Positions 52,026 through 60,979 of a DNA stretch of 64,000 nt are shown piece after piece. Origin of the DNA: Moheibacter lacus. GTDB taxonomy: Bacteria > Bacteroidota > Bacteroidia > Flavobacteriales > Weeksellaceae. The notes beneath the pieces were generated by a model. It was not told the DNA's origin, made no database searches, and worked only from the letters and a program-made list of their open reading frames with translations. Location of the stretch: assembly GCF_014042165.1 (NCBI RefSeq), contig NZ_JACDZE010000003.1:175031-239030 (forward strand). The letters run 5' to 3'. Positions within the stretch are counted from its first letter, which is position 1; each line of letters starts with the position of its first letter. The position numbers and the translations under genes were made by a program.

Positions 52026-52232
52026 TTAGATCATTTCAATCTCAAATCCTGCTTTTTTAACCATTCTGATAATTTCTTCTTCCGAAACACTTTCCGATTC
52101 GACTGTCAGGATTTTATCAGGATTTTCAGTGTCGACTTTCCAATCCGTATTTTCCAATTGGTTTAAAAATGGCGTTACACCGGAGACACAGCCTCCGCAA
52201 TTGATGTTGGTTTTGAATTTGAATGTTTTCAT
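52026..52232 (-). CDS. Heavy-metal-associated (HMA) domain protein, copper-chaperone-like
   Basis: 68 residues. MKTFKFKTNINCGGCVSGV contains the metal-binding CxxC in a ferredoxin-like fold. Similar to small copper chaperones such as CopZ/Atx1, likely feeding a P-ATPase such as that at 54505-56925. Follows the NTF2-like gene by 15 bases. Confidence 0.82.
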   Translation of the reverse strand: MKTFKFKTNINCGGCVSGVTPFLNQLENTDWKVDTENPDKILTVESESVSEEEIIRMVKKAGFEIEMI

Positions 52233-52247
52233 TTAATGTTATTTTAA

Positions 52248-52721
52248 TTAATTTGTTTTCTTTTTTACCGGACTTGAATGTAAAAATCTGATTTTCCATC
52301 CGTCCGCAGTTTTTACACAAACTGCAGATTCAAGCCAATGCATTTTTGAAATACTCGCACCATCCATAGTGAAATCGGCAAAGTTTTCATAATAAATCCA
52401 GCCTGTGTTTCCATCGATTTCTGAATGGATGAATTGAAAGGAATTGATGCGCTGAAATGTGTTTTTTTTGTTTTCTTCGCTGGTGAATTGTTCTTTCAAT
52501 TGATGGGCGACTTGAACCGTTTTTTCATAATTCCAATTTTCACCATCTTCAAACAAGACGAAATCTTCAGTTAAAAATTCTGGTATTCTTTCCGTTTTCA
52601 AATCTGAAAATATCGAATTGAAAAAGGTTTCGATAAGGTTTTCCAATGCTTTTTCTTCAGATGTTTGAGCGGAAAGCAAAACACTGAATGGGAACAATAA
52701 AAGAAGCAATAAATTTTTCAT
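52248..52721 (-). CDS. Exported NTF2-like / SnoaL-like protein
   Basis: 157 residues from the ATG at 52719-52721. Signal peptide (ends LLSAQ). ETFFNSIFSDLKTERIPEFL, then GWKIRFLHSS at the end match the NTF2-like fold of nuclear-transport-factor-2 and SnoaL relatives. Predicted periplasmic. The longer upstream frame (to 52886) contains no conserved residues. Function unknown. Confidence 0.75.
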   Translation of the reverse strand: MKNLLLLLLFPFSVLLSAQTSEEKALENLIETFFNSIFSDLKTERIPEFLTEDFVLFEDGENWNYEKTVQVAHQLKEQFTSEENKKNTFQRINSFQFIHSEIDGNTGWIYYENFADFTMDGASISKMHWLESAVCVKTADGWKIRFLHSSPVKKKTN

Positions 52722-52877
52722 GTTTTTCAATTTTGGGTCGAAATGACACACAAGCATTTCTTCCAATTCTTTTTCAAAAGTACGAATCAAGGTTTGGAAA
52801 TAAATTATATAATTTCTGAAAATCTTTATAAAATATTTATCAATTTCGGTTGTTCTTTTTGAAAATAAAATTGACTT

Positions 52878-53048
52878 TAACCACATAGAAATAGAGTCTT
52901 TGTGAAGATTAAGTTTTCATAGTATCCGCCTTTGGCGGTATAGGATTAAATAGATTATTTTCATCATTCTATGTTCCACGAAAAGTGGAAACTATTTTAA
53001 CTAATGCGCACTGATAAATAAGAAATAAAATATGTGACTATGTGGTTA
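52878..53048. repeat. Composite inverted-repeat element (TAACCACATAG ends)
   Basis: TAACCACATAG (52878-52888) and its exact complement CTATGTGGTTA (53038-53048) bracket two internal hairpins: CCGCC-TTT-GGCGG and TTCCAC-...-GTGGAA (52974-52990). The gap 52722-53288 otherwise has the 20-base repeat below and no gene that I can see. Confidence 0.6.
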
Positions 53049-53132
53049 TTTTACAGTTTGTTATGTTTTTTTCGTGAATAAAACTGAGAAATTTAAAATT
53101 AAGTTCTCGATACGATTTTTTCCATATACATT

Positions 53133-53152
53133 TCAAAAATCATGACAAAATT
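53133..53152. repeat. 20-base repeat shared with 47093-47112
   Basis: Second exact copy of TCAAAAATCATGACAAAATT. It is flanked here by CTCGATACGATTTTTTCC, part of a longer dispersed flavobacterial sequence. Confidence 0.65.
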
Positions 53153-53288
53153 AAAATTTATCAAAGCGCTAAATATCTCCAAATAATTTGAGATACTGAA
53201 ATCAAAGATCCGATGAATTTAATCGAAATTACCATGGATCAATTCATGTAAGTGAATTCAAAGCTAAATTTGTAGAAAAATTGAAGCA

Positions 53289-54320
53289 ATGGAATTAGGA
53301 ATCGGAATGTTTGGTGATTTAACTTTTGACAATGAAAAGCAGCAATTTCAGTCCAACAGTCAGAAATTTAAAGAACTCATCGAACAAATCAAACTCGCAG
53401 ATGAAATTGGAATCGACGTTTTGGCTTTGGGTGAGCACCATCGGCCGGATTATGCAGTTTCCACACCCGAAATTGTACTGTCAGCGCTTTCTACCGTAAC
53501 CAAAAATATCAAATTGGCAAGTGGTGTGAGCGTCATTAGTTCAGCTGATACGGTAAAATTGTACCAGGATTTTGCAACGATCGACCTAATTTCCGGCCAA
53601 CGGGCAGAAATCATCGCAGGACGTGGAAGTTTCATCGAGTCTTTTCCGCTATTCGGTTATGATTTGAAAGATTACAATGAATTATTTGAAGAGAAATTGG
53701 ATTTATTGCTGAAAATCAACCAAAATGAAAATATTACTTGGGAAGGGAAATTGCGTGCGCCGCTAGAAAACCAAACGGTCTATCCGCGTGCGGAAAGAGA
53801 ACTTCCGGTTTGGATTGCGGTTGGAGGAACGCCCGAATCTGTTTTGCGTGCTGCAAAATTAGGTTTGCCGATTATTTTTGCTATCATCGGCGGAATGCCC
53901 AAACAATTCAAACCCTTGATTGATTTCTACAAAGAAAATTACAAAGTTTATGGACATGATGTGAGCAAAATGCAGATAGGAGTTCATTCGCACACATTTT
54001 TGACGGATTCTGATGATGAACTTTTGGCGAATTATTTTCCATATTATGCAGCGCAAATGAATAGAATTGGAAAAAGTCGTGGTTGGTCGTCTTACACCAA
54101 AATGCAGTTTCAGGGCGGCATGAGTCCGGAAGGTGCACTTTTCATGGGCGAACCTAATAAAGTTATCGATAAAATGATGGCTACCATTGAGATGTTTGGA
54201 TTGACGAGGTTTGTAGCGCACATGGATGTCGGCGGACCTAGCCACAAAGAAATGATGAGAGCCATCGAATTGTACGGAACCAAAGTTTTACCGGAAATTA
54301 GAAAAGCTTTTGTAAAATAG
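53289..54320 (+). CDS. LLM-class flavin-dependent oxidoreductase
   Basis: 343 residues with the bacterial luciferase-like fold: ELGIGMFGDLTF, IDVLALGEHHRPDYAVSTPEIVLSALS, SGQRAEIIAGRGSFIESFPLFG (FMN-binding). A similar gene is common in Flavobacteriia, typically annotated as LLM monooxygenase. Likely uses F420-less FMN chemistry on an organic substrate. A TAAATTTG -7-like box is at 53265-53272 without a clear -33. Confidence 0.88.
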   Translation: MELGIGMFGDLTFDNEKQQFQSNSQKFKELIEQIKLADEIGIDVLALGEHHRPDYAVSTPEIVLSALSTVTKNIKLASGVSVISSADTVKLYQDFATIDLISGQRAEIIAGRGSFIESFPLFGYDLKDYNELFEEKLDLLLKINQNENITWEGKLRAPLENQTVYPRAERELPVWIAVGGTPESVLRAAKLGLPIIFAIIGGMPKQFKPLIDFYKENYKVYGHDVSKMQIGVHSHTFLTDSDDELLANYFPYYAAQMNRIGKSRGWSSYTKMQFQGGMSPEGALFMGEPNKVIDKMMATIEMFGLTRFVAHMDVGGPSHKEMMRAIELYGTKVLPEIRKAFVK

Positions 54321-54365
54321 CGTTTCCCACAAATCTCTCAAATTTCCGATGATTTTTATTGGCGA

Positions 54366-54480
54366 GTTTTCTCCGCAAATCTGCGGCATCTGCGGGAGAA
54401 ATAAGAAGTCCTGCAGATTATGCAAATCAACGCAGAATTTATTTATTAATTTTCTGCGTCAATCAGCATCATCCTCTTAC
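54366..54480. repeat. Interspersed CTGCGG/CGCAGA repeat element
   Basis: TCTCCGCAAATCTGCGGC, TCTGCGGGAGAA, CTGCAGATTATGCAAATC, ACGCAGAATTTATTTATT and TTCTGCGTCAATCAGCATC form an imperfect inverted array of the kind that separates many Bacteroidota genes. It fills most of the gap 54321-54504. Confidence 0.5.
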
Positions 54481-54504
54481 GGCGGACAAGTCTGTAGGAG
54501 AAAA

Positions 54505-56925
54505 TCATTTTTTCCATTTTAGCCGCAAACTATTGCTCACAACGCTTATGGAGCTCAATGCCATTGCTGCACCTGCCAACATAGGATTGAGCAAAAATCC
54601 ATTGAGCGGATAGAGAATTCCGGCGGCGATCGGAATTCCGATGATGTTGTAAATAAATGCCCAGAATAAATTTTGTTTGATCGTCGCAACGGTTTGTTTG
54701 GAAAGTTTGATGGCTTCCGGAATTTTGGCCAAATCGTTAGAAAGAATGGTCATTTTGGAAGATTCGACAGCGATATCGCTTCCTTTTCCCATCGCAATTC
54801 CGACGTTGGACTGCGCCAAAGCCGCACTGTCATTGATACCATCACCAACCATTGCAACCGTTTTTCCTTGTGATTGTAATTCTTTGATAAATTTCAATTT
54901 GTCTTCCGGTAAAACACCTGCTCTGAATTCTTTAATTCCGACTTCTTCTGCGACTTCTTTTGCGGTAGCTTCATTGTCTCCGGTTTGCATATAAACTTCT
55001 AATCCCAATTTTTTTAATTGTTCAATTGCAATTTTAGAAGAAGATTTGATTTGATCCGAAATGGCAATACTTGCTATGACCTCTTTCGAATTGCTAAATA
55101 AAACGACGGTTCTCGCTTGGTTCAATTCCATTTCTATCCATTTTTCAATTTCAGAATGAATTTCAATTTTTTGTTCTCTAATGAAATTTGGATTTCCAAT
55201 GAAATAGTTTTCGCCTTCGTGGGTTCCGATTATTCCTTTTCCGGAAGCATTTTCGATTTGAACGCCATCGATAAATAATTTGGCATCATTTAGATAATGC
55301 ACGATCGCATCGGCCAATGGATGTTCGGATGATTTTTCAATAGAATATAAAATAGATTTGTATTTTTCCGCATCAGTATTTGACCATTTTAATCCGTTTA
55401 CAACCGGTTTTCCTTCCGTAATCGTTCCGGTTTTATCCAAAACAATTGCATTTAAATTTTTTGCCAACTCAAGAGATTCTGCGTCTTTGATCAGAATACC
55501 ATGATCTGCTCCTTTTCCAATTCCGACCATGATGGCTGTGGGCGTTGCCAATCCCAAAGCACAAGGACAAGCGATAACCAAAACGGTAACCATGGCGAGC
55601 ATTCCTTGCGTAAAACCATTGTCTCCTCCCCAAATGCTCCAAACGATCAAAGTTAAAATCGAAATCAAGATAACAATAGGTACAAAAATGGAAGCAATCT
55701 TATCCACCAACTTTTGAACCGGAGCTTTACTTCCTTGTGCTTCTTGCACCATTTTTATGATTTGAGCCAAAAGGGTATCACTTCCTACTTTGGTAGCTTT
55801 AAACTGTAAACTTCCTTTTTGGTTAATCGTTCCTGAAAATACGGTATCACCAAGATTTTTTTCAACCGGAACAGGTTCTCCCGAAATCATGCTTTCATCC
55901 ACAAATGAATTTCCAGAAATGACTTCTCCATCTACTGCTATTTTTTCTCCGGGTTTGACCAAAACGGTTGTTCCGACATTTATAGAAGCAATCGGCATTT
56001 CCATTTGATGACCTCCTTCGTGAACCACAGTAACGGTTTTGGGTTGTAAACCAATTAGTTTTTTGATAGCTGAAGATGTATTTCCTTTTGCCCGTTCTTC
56101 TAATAATTTACCAAGCAGTACAAATGCAATCACTACTCCTGCAGATTCAAAATATACATGGGGTTCTACGCCTTGTTTCTCCCAAAATTCAGGGAAAATC
56201 GTATTGAAAACACTGAAAATATAAGCGATTCCGGTACTCATGGCTACCAAAGTGTCCATGTTGGCGGAGCGGTGTTTGAATTGTTTCCAAGCGCCTATAA
56301 AAAACTGTTTCCCAAATACAAAAACGATGGGTGTGGATAAAAACCACATGATGTAGTTGGCATAAGGCATATTCATAAATACCATTCCGATGGCAACCAA
56401 AGGAATAGAAAACAGTATGGCCCATAATGTTCTTCTTTTTAGTTGATTGTAATGATTTTGGCGAATTTCTTCCAAACTGTCTTTGGCTTCATCAGATTCG
56501 TCGATCATCAAATCATATCCAACTGATTGCAGTGCTGATTTTAATTCTTGAGTAGTGATGAGCGAAGGAATGAATTCGATTTCGGCTTCAGTATTGGCAT
56601 AATTGACTTTTGCATCTACCACACCAGGTTGCATTTTAAGGATATTCTGAGAACTCGAAGCACAAGAAGCACAAGTCATATTGAGAACCGGAAAATGCTT
56701 TTTGATGGTTGGAACTTCATAACCCAAATCACGGATTTTTTTGACGGCAAGCGGGATGACTTCGTCCGGATATTTTGCAGCAATTTTTGCCCGATTATTA
56801 TTGAGCTCTACACTGTGTTCTGAGATTTCAGAAATCTCGCCCAATCCTTTGTCTACTATTAATGCACAATGTTCACTTTCAACATTTTCGAGTGGAATGT
56901 ATACGGTATTTTTTTTTGTTGCCAT
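54505..56925 (-). CDS. copA: Copper-translocating P-type ATPase
   Basis: 806 residues. The first N-terminal metal-binding domain (1-75) is degenerate: where CxxC is expected it has [14 protein letters not shown]. The second (78-145) is intact ([10 protein letters not shown]). Then P1B core: SGEPVPVE (actuator), [12 protein letters not shown] (ion channel), DKTGT (phosphorylation), SEHPLADAI (HP motif), [11 protein letters not shown] (hinge). CPC and no extra HMA spacing suit Cu(I) export or Cu delivery. The AraC fusion regulator upstream on the same strand is probably its partner. Confidence 0.93.
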   Translation of the reverse strand: MATKKNTVYIPLENVESEHCALIVDKGLGEISEISEHSVELNNNRAKIAAKYPDEVIPLAVKKIRDLGYEVPTIKKHFPVLNMTCASCASSSQNILKMQPGVVDAKVNYANTEAEIEFIPSLITTQELKSALQSVGYDLMIDESDEAKDSLEEIRQNHYNQLKRRTLWAILFSIPLVAIGMVFMNMPYANYIMWFLSTPIVFVFGKQFFIGAWKQFKHRSANMDTLVAMSTGIAYIFSVFNTIFPEFWEKQGVEPHVYFESAGVVIAFVLLGKLLEERAKGNTSSAIKKLIGLQPKTVTVVHEGGHQMEMPIASINVGTTVLVKPGEKIAVDGEVISGNSFVDESMISGEPVPVEKNLGDTVFSGTINQKGSLQFKATKVGSDTLLAQIIKMVQEAQGSKAPVQKLVDKIASIFVPIVILISILTLIVWSIWGGDNGFTQGMLAMVTVLVIACPCALGLATPTAIMVGIGKGADHGILIKDAESLELAKNLNAIVLDKTGTITEGKPVVNGLKWSNTDAEKYKSILYSIEKSSEHPLADAIVHYLNDAKLFIDGVQIENASGKGIIGTHEGENYFIGNPNFIREQKIEIHSEIEKWIEMELNQARTVVLFSNSKEVIASIAISDQIKSSSKIAIEQLKKLGLEVYMQTGDNEATAKEVAEEVGIKEFRAGVLPEDKLKFIKELQSQGKTVAMVGDGINDSAALAQSNVGIAMGKGSDIAVESSKMTILSNDLAKIPEAIKLSKQTVATIKQNLFWAFIYNIIGIPIAAGILYPLNGFLLNPMLAGAAMALSSISVVSNSLRLKWKK

Positions 56926-57023
56926 AACTAATAATTTGTACTACAAAATTAAGTTAGGCTAGAAGAAATGAAGTTATAGAATTTTGGATAAGGTTTATAG
57001 AAATAATTCTAAGAAATTTTTAC

Positions 57024-57113
57024 CAAAAGAGACACAAAGAAGGCACAATAGAGCTCAAAGGATCAGTAACTTTGTGTGCTTTGTGAAAGCTCAGTGTTCT
57101 TTGTGGCTAAAGA
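57024..57113. repeat. CACAAAG-family inverted-repeat element
   Basis: AGACACAAAGAAGGCACAAT and AGCTCAAAG on the left pair with CTTTGTGTGCTTTGTG and GTGTTCTTTGTGGCT on the right, forming a hairpin about 85 bases long. Same family as 50885-51083. It fills most of the gap between copA and its likely regulator. Confidence 0.6.
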
Positions 57114-57143
57114 ATCAAGTATACTTCAAATCAAAATTTATTA

Positions 57144-57704
57144 TCAAATCCCATCAATCCCTTTTCGGTCTTTTTCCGCTAAACTTTTAAATTCACTCGG
57201 TGTCAGTCCGGTTACTTTTTTGAATTGTGCAGAAAGATGTGCAGAACTGCTATATCCGAGCTGGAAAGCAATTTCTTTTAAGCTCAATTCGTCATAGACC
57301 AAAAGTTCTTTGACTTTTTCTATTTTTTGAAGAATTGAAAATTGTTCGATGGTGATACCTGTTGTCGATGAAAAAAGTTTGCTGAGCTGAGAATAGTCTT
57401 TGTTTAATTCTCCAGAAATGAATTCTGATAATACAAAATTCCGTTTATCTGAATTTTGTATTTGATTGATAATTATGGTTTTAATTTGATTGATGGTAGT
57501 CGAATTTTTATCATCCAACAATTCAAACCCCAATTTTTCTAATTGGTTTTGAAATGAATTTAACTCTTTAGAATTCAATTGATTCTCTACTAAAACCTCA
57601 CCCAATCGGACTTCAATCGGATGAATTTTCATTTCGTTCAAAATATTTTCAACCGCCATGATACAGCGCGGACAAACCATGTTTTTGATCTGAATTTTTT
57701 GCAT
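57144..57704 (-). CDS. AraC regulator with N-terminal HMA-like metal-sensing domain
   Basis: 186 residues. Residues 1-70 resemble an HMA domain (MQKIQIKNMVCPRCIMAVENIL; Cys11, Cys14), followed by a helical linker and an AraC HTH (IEKVKELLVYDELSLKEIAFQLGYSSSAHLSAQFKKVTGLTPSEFK). Such fusions are used in Bacteroidota as copper-responsive regulators of copA. It precedes copA on the same strand (218 bases). A minus-strand TACCTTTG box at 57709-57716 lies only 4 bases before the ATG, so the mRNA may be leaderless. Confidence 0.85.
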   Translation of the reverse strand: MQKIQIKNMVCPRCIMAVENILNEMKIHPIEVRLGEVLVENQLNSKELNSFQNQLEKLGFELLDDKNSTTINQIKTIIINQIQNSDKRNFVLSEFISGELNKDYSQLSKLFSSTTGITIEQFSILQKIEKVKELLVYDELSLKEIAFQLGYSSSAHLSAQFKKVTGLTPSEFKSLAEKDRKGIDGI

Positions 57705-57774
57705 GAAACAAAGGTAAGTTTATTCTTTTTACTCTAGAATTCATAATTCGTAAATCGAACTTCCTAAATCGTAT

Positions 57775-57782
57775 TATATTTG
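57775..57782 (+). promoter_or_regulatory. -7 box of the iron/corrinoid importer operon
   Basis: TATATTTG, 15 bases before the TTG start of the permease; no clear -33. Confidence 0.45.
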
Positions 57783-57797
57783 TGCAAACAAGTAAGT

Positions 57798-58793
57798 TTG
57801 AAACACACAACTGTCATAATCCTTTTGCTAATGCTGATTTTGGGAATGTTTTTCCTTAATTTAAATATAGGAAATGCAGATGTTTCTTTGTTTTCGATGG
57901 GAAATGATGAAATAGCCAGAAAATTGATTTTTGATTTCCGTCTTCCTAAAACGATTGCTGCTATTTTAGCCGGAATTGCCTTACCGGTAAGTGGCTTACT
58001 TTTACAGGAATTATTTAGAAATCCTTTGGCAGATCCATCGGTTTTGGGCATTACTTCAGCATCCGGATTAGGTGTAGCCATTGTGATCTTTTTATCGGCC
58101 ATTTTAGGATTGAATTCACTTTTAAATAATCCATGGTTATTGTGTTTGGCATCGTTTATTGGAGCGATGTTAGGACTGATAATTATCGTGTTTTTTTCTT
58201 CTCGAATCAATTCCACAGCAGGTTTGATCATCATCGGGATGATGATTGCCGGATTGGCTTCAGCCATCATCGGTGTTTTACAATTTTTTGCGCCATCAGA
58301 AAAAATTAAATCCTTTTTGATTTGGACATTTGGATCGATGTCCGGACTTTCTTGGTCGCAAATCGGTGTCTTTTCTTTCATGGTTTTGATGGGAATTTTA
58401 ATTTCGATATTGACCTTGAAAGGAATTTCCGGATTGCGTTTGGGCGAAAACTATGCCCATACGATGGGTGTTAATATCAGAAAAATCCGATGGTTAATTT
58501 TGATTGCTTCAGCCATTTTAACGGCTTCGGCAACTGCTTTTGTAGGGCCTGTAGCTTTTATAGGATTGGCTATTCCGCATATTTGCCGAATTCTTTTTAA
58601 ACAAACCGACGTTTCTAAATTATATGTTTTGGTAGTTTTGTTGGGTGTTTTTTCCATGCTTTTGTTTTTATGGATTTCCCAGATTTTCCCGAATGGAAAT
58701 TTACCAATCAACATCATTACTTCTTTAATCGGGGCACCGATTGTGATGAGCATTATTTTAAATCGTAAGAATTTAATACATGATGAATTGTAG
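57798..58793 (+). CDS. FecCD-family ABC importer permease (iron chelate or B12)
   Basis: About 331 residues from TTG 57798 (MKHTTVIILLLM); the upstream TTG (57780) overlaps the -7 box. About nine to ten membrane helices. RLPKTIAAILAGIALPVSGLLLQELFRNPLADPSVLGITSASG and GAPIVMSIIL are FecCD/BtuC hallmarks. It translocates iron siderophores, haem or cobalamin handed over by a binding protein that is not encoded here. The ATPase follows 39 bases later. Confidence 0.88.
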   Translation: MKHTTVIILLLMLILGMFFLNLNIGNADVSLFSMGNDEIARKLIFDFRLPKTIAAILAGIALPVSGLLLQELFRNPLADPSVLGITSASGLGVAIVIFLSAILGLNSLLNNPWLLCLASFIGAMLGLIIIVFFSSRINSTAGLIIIGMMIAGLASAIIGVLQFFAPSEKIKSFLIWTFGSMSGLSWSQIGVFSFMVLMGILISILTLKGISGLRLGENYAHTMGVNIRKIRWLILIASAILTASATAFVGPVAFIGLAIPHICRILFKQTDVSKLYVLVVLLGVFSMLLFLWISQIFPNGNLPINIITSLIGAPIVMSIILNRKNLIHDEL

Positions 58794-58812
58794 AGACGCA
58801 TTGCAATGCGTC
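58793..58812. repeat. 20-bp perfect palindrome GTAGAGACGCATTGCAATGCG-type
   Basis: AGACGCATTGCAATGCGTCT. The repeat lies between the FecCD permease and the ABC ATPase and contains the start codon that extends the ATPase frame; the true start is likely 58833. Confidence 0.7.
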
Positions 58813-58832
58813 TATTTCAGAAACTGAACCAA

Positions 58833-59798
58833 ATGAATGAATCAATTTTGCATATTAATAATTTATCAATTGGTTATTCCAAACCGATTTGTTCCAACAT
58901 TCAAGCGAATGTAAAGAAAGGAGAATTGGTTGGTTTGACCGGGAAAAATGGTTCCGGTAAAAGTACTTTGATACGGAGTTTGCTAGGTTTAGAATTACTG
59001 CTTTCCGGTGAAATTTTTTTACAAGGTGAGAATTTGAAAAATTGGGAAGTAAAAAAACGCTCACAAAAAATAGCGGCTGTTTTTTCAAGATTGAACCAAG
59101 TTCCGGCTATTCCTGTATTTGATTTAGTGGCTTTGGGGAGATTGCCTTTTCATTCCAATTTTTCAAAATTAAATTCAAATGATAAAGATTGGATCCATCA
59201 CGCCATCGAATTGGTTGGAATAGTAGATTTAAAAAATCGATTTGCCAATCAACTAAGTGATGGTCAATTGCAGATGGTGATGATTGCAAGGGCATTGGCT
59301 CAAGATACCGAATTGGTTTTAATGGACGAACCAACTTCACATTTGGACATCGAAAATCAATTCAAAATCTTTGAATTGATTCATAAATTATCGGAGGAAA
59401 CCGAGAAAACTTTTATCGTAGCTTCTCACCAAATCGAATTGGTTTTGCAAAATGCCTCGCAAATCTGGTGGTTGGATGATGGAGAATTTCATGCCGGACT
59501 TCCGGAACAAATCGCCTATGAACAGCAAATATTTGAGAAATTGTCACAAGAGAAAATCAGATTTGATTATGCAATGGGAAGTTTCAGGTTTCAGCATTTG
59601 AAAAATAAGAAAGTGAATTTGGTAACTGATGGAAGTGATTTGGCTTATTGGGTGAAACATGCGCTGGAAAGAAATGGGTTTGAGGTTTCTAATGATTCAG
59701 CATTAAAAGTTATAGTTAATAAAGGTTTTGTTTACTTAGATGATTTTAAATTAAAATCTTTAAGGAGTTTAATTGAAAAAATTAATAAAAATGAATGA
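58833..59798 (+). CDS. ABC importer ATPase of the iron/B12 transporter
   Basis: 321 residues from ATG 58833. Walker A TGKNGSGKST, LSDGQLQMVMIARAL (signature), LVLMDEPTSHLD (Walker B) and SHQIEL (switch His). FecE/BtuD type, coupled with the permease before it. The last 70 residues (VNLVTDGSDLAYWVKHALERNG) form an unusual C-terminal extension, longer than most FecE proteins of about 260 residues. Stop overlaps the next ATG. Confidence 0.9.
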   Translation: MNESILHINNLSIGYSKPICSNIQANVKKGELVGLTGKNGSGKSTLIRSLLGLELLLSGEIFLQGENLKNWEVKKRSQKIAAVFSRLNQVPAIPVFDLVALGRLPFHSNFSKLNSNDKDWIHHAIELVGIVDLKNRFANQLSDGQLQMVMIARALAQDTELVLMDEPTSHLDIENQFKIFELIHKLSEETEKTFIVASHQIELVLQNASQIWWLDDGEFHAGLPEQIAYEQQIFEKLSQEKIRFDYAMGSFRFQHLKNKKVNLVTDGSDLAYWVKHALERNGFEVSNDSALKVIVNKGFVYLDDFKLKSLRSLIEKINKNE

Positions 59799-60237
59799 TG
59801 ATTTTAATATAATCAATTCTTCAAAATATTTGTTTCTTACCGATATATACGAACCTTTTGAAAATTGTTTACAGTTGGAAGTTACCATACCTTACGTAAG
59901 TGATGAAGTAAAAACAATAATTAATAACATAGACTTTGGACAATTAGGAGAAATTAAATACAATGAAATTTCTCCACGATATAAAATAATTTTTGATAAT
60001 TATATATCATACTCAGTTATAAATGAAAGTTATGATATTGGTGAGAGTGATAAATTTTTATTTGAGGGTAGATTGTTTAAAGTATTTCAAGAATCTGACT
60101 TTTTGGAGTACTTGAGTTGTGTTACATACGCTACTCCTCTAAATAATTATCATTTAAAGCATTATCAGCTTGTGACTTTAAATCATATTGTAAATATTGC
60201 AAGTATTAATCAACCCTTAATAGAAAAAATAAATTGA
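59791..60237 (+). CDS. Hypothetical protein between the ABC ATPase and SDR genes
   Basis: 148 residues from the ATG at 59791; overlap of 8 bases with the ATPase and of 4 bases (TTGA) with the SDR start. Rich in Asn, Ile, Tyr and Asp (NNYHLKHYQLVTLNHIVNIA). No signal peptide or known domain. The coding sequence appears more AT-rich than its neighbours. Insertion into the reading order of the ABC and SDR genes is odd; it might be an immunity-like or accessory gene, but this is speculation. Confidence 0.65.
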   Translation: MNDDFNIINSSKYLFLTDIYEPFENCLQLEVTIPYVSDEVKTIINNIDFGQLGEIKYNEISPRYKIIFDNYISYSVINESYDIGESDKFLFEGRLFKVFQESDFLEYLSCVTYATPLNNYHLKHYQLVTLNHIVNIASINQPLIEKIN

Positions 60238-60923
60238 AAAACATCATCATAACAGGCGCAAGCCGCGGAATCGGTCGCGAACTGGCCAAAATCCATCTTC
60301 AGAAAGGAAACGATGTTTTGGTAATTTCTCGAAATGAGGAAAAACTGCAAGAATTAAAAGCATTTGAAAATGGATCTGAATTGAGAATTCTTGCTTTGGA
60401 TATAGCTAATTTAGAAGGATTGAATTTGATTTCGGATAAAATTTCAGATTGGGAAAAAGTAGATGTTTTGTATAACAATGCAGGTTTTCTTGTAAATAAA
60501 CCATTTCGAGAAATAAAAATAGAAGATGTCGAACAATCTGTAAATGTCAATTATAAAGCGCCTTTTCGGATGATCCAATTGGTTTTGGAAAAAATGAATG
60601 CCGATTCGCATATCGTTAACATCACGACGATGGGAGCAGTCCAAGGATCGGTGAAATTTCCGGGATTGGCGGCTTATTCGTCATCAAAAGCAGGCATGGT
60701 TACTTTGACGGAACTTTTGGCTCAGGAATTTACGGAATCAGAACCTCGGATCAATTGCATTGCGCTAGGAGCAGTCCAAACCGAAATGCTCGAAGAGGCT
60801 TTTCCTGGTTATCAAGCGCCGATTTCTGCAGAAGAAATAGCGGATTATTTGTATGATTTCGGTTTGAAAGGACATCATTTTCAAAACGGAAAGCTCATTC
60901 AGCTCTCAATTTCAACTCCTTAA
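60234..60923 (+). CDS. Short-chain dehydrogenase/reductase (SDR)
   Basis: 229 residues. TGASRGIGREL (nucleotide binding), NNAG, catalytic Tyr in YSSSKAG with NITTMG Ser/Thr. The start is a TTG that overlaps the TGA of the previous gene (TTGA); no ATG is available upstream of the conserved glycine motif. A classical SDR of 250 residues or less. Substrate not predictable. Confidence 0.9.
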   Translation: MKNIIITGASRGIGRELAKIHLQKGNDVLVISRNEEKLQELKAFENGSELRILALDIANLEGLNLISDKISDWEKVDVLYNNAGFLVNKPFREIKIEDVEQSVNVNYKAPFRMIQLVLEKMNADSHIVNITTMGAVQGSVKFPGLAAYSSSKAGMVTLTELLAQEFTESEPRINCIALGAVQTEMLEEAFPGYQAPISAEEIADYLYDFGLKGHHFQNGKLIQLSISTP

Positions 60924-60979
60924 TATTTTGTCTTAATTTTTTTCCTAAATTTATGTCCACACATTAAAAGGATATATTT

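Noticed and set aside
57764..58381. 205-codon open frame opposite the FecCD permease gene
   Set aside because: It is the antisense shadow of a strongly conserved permease and is Lys/Ile-rich without domain.
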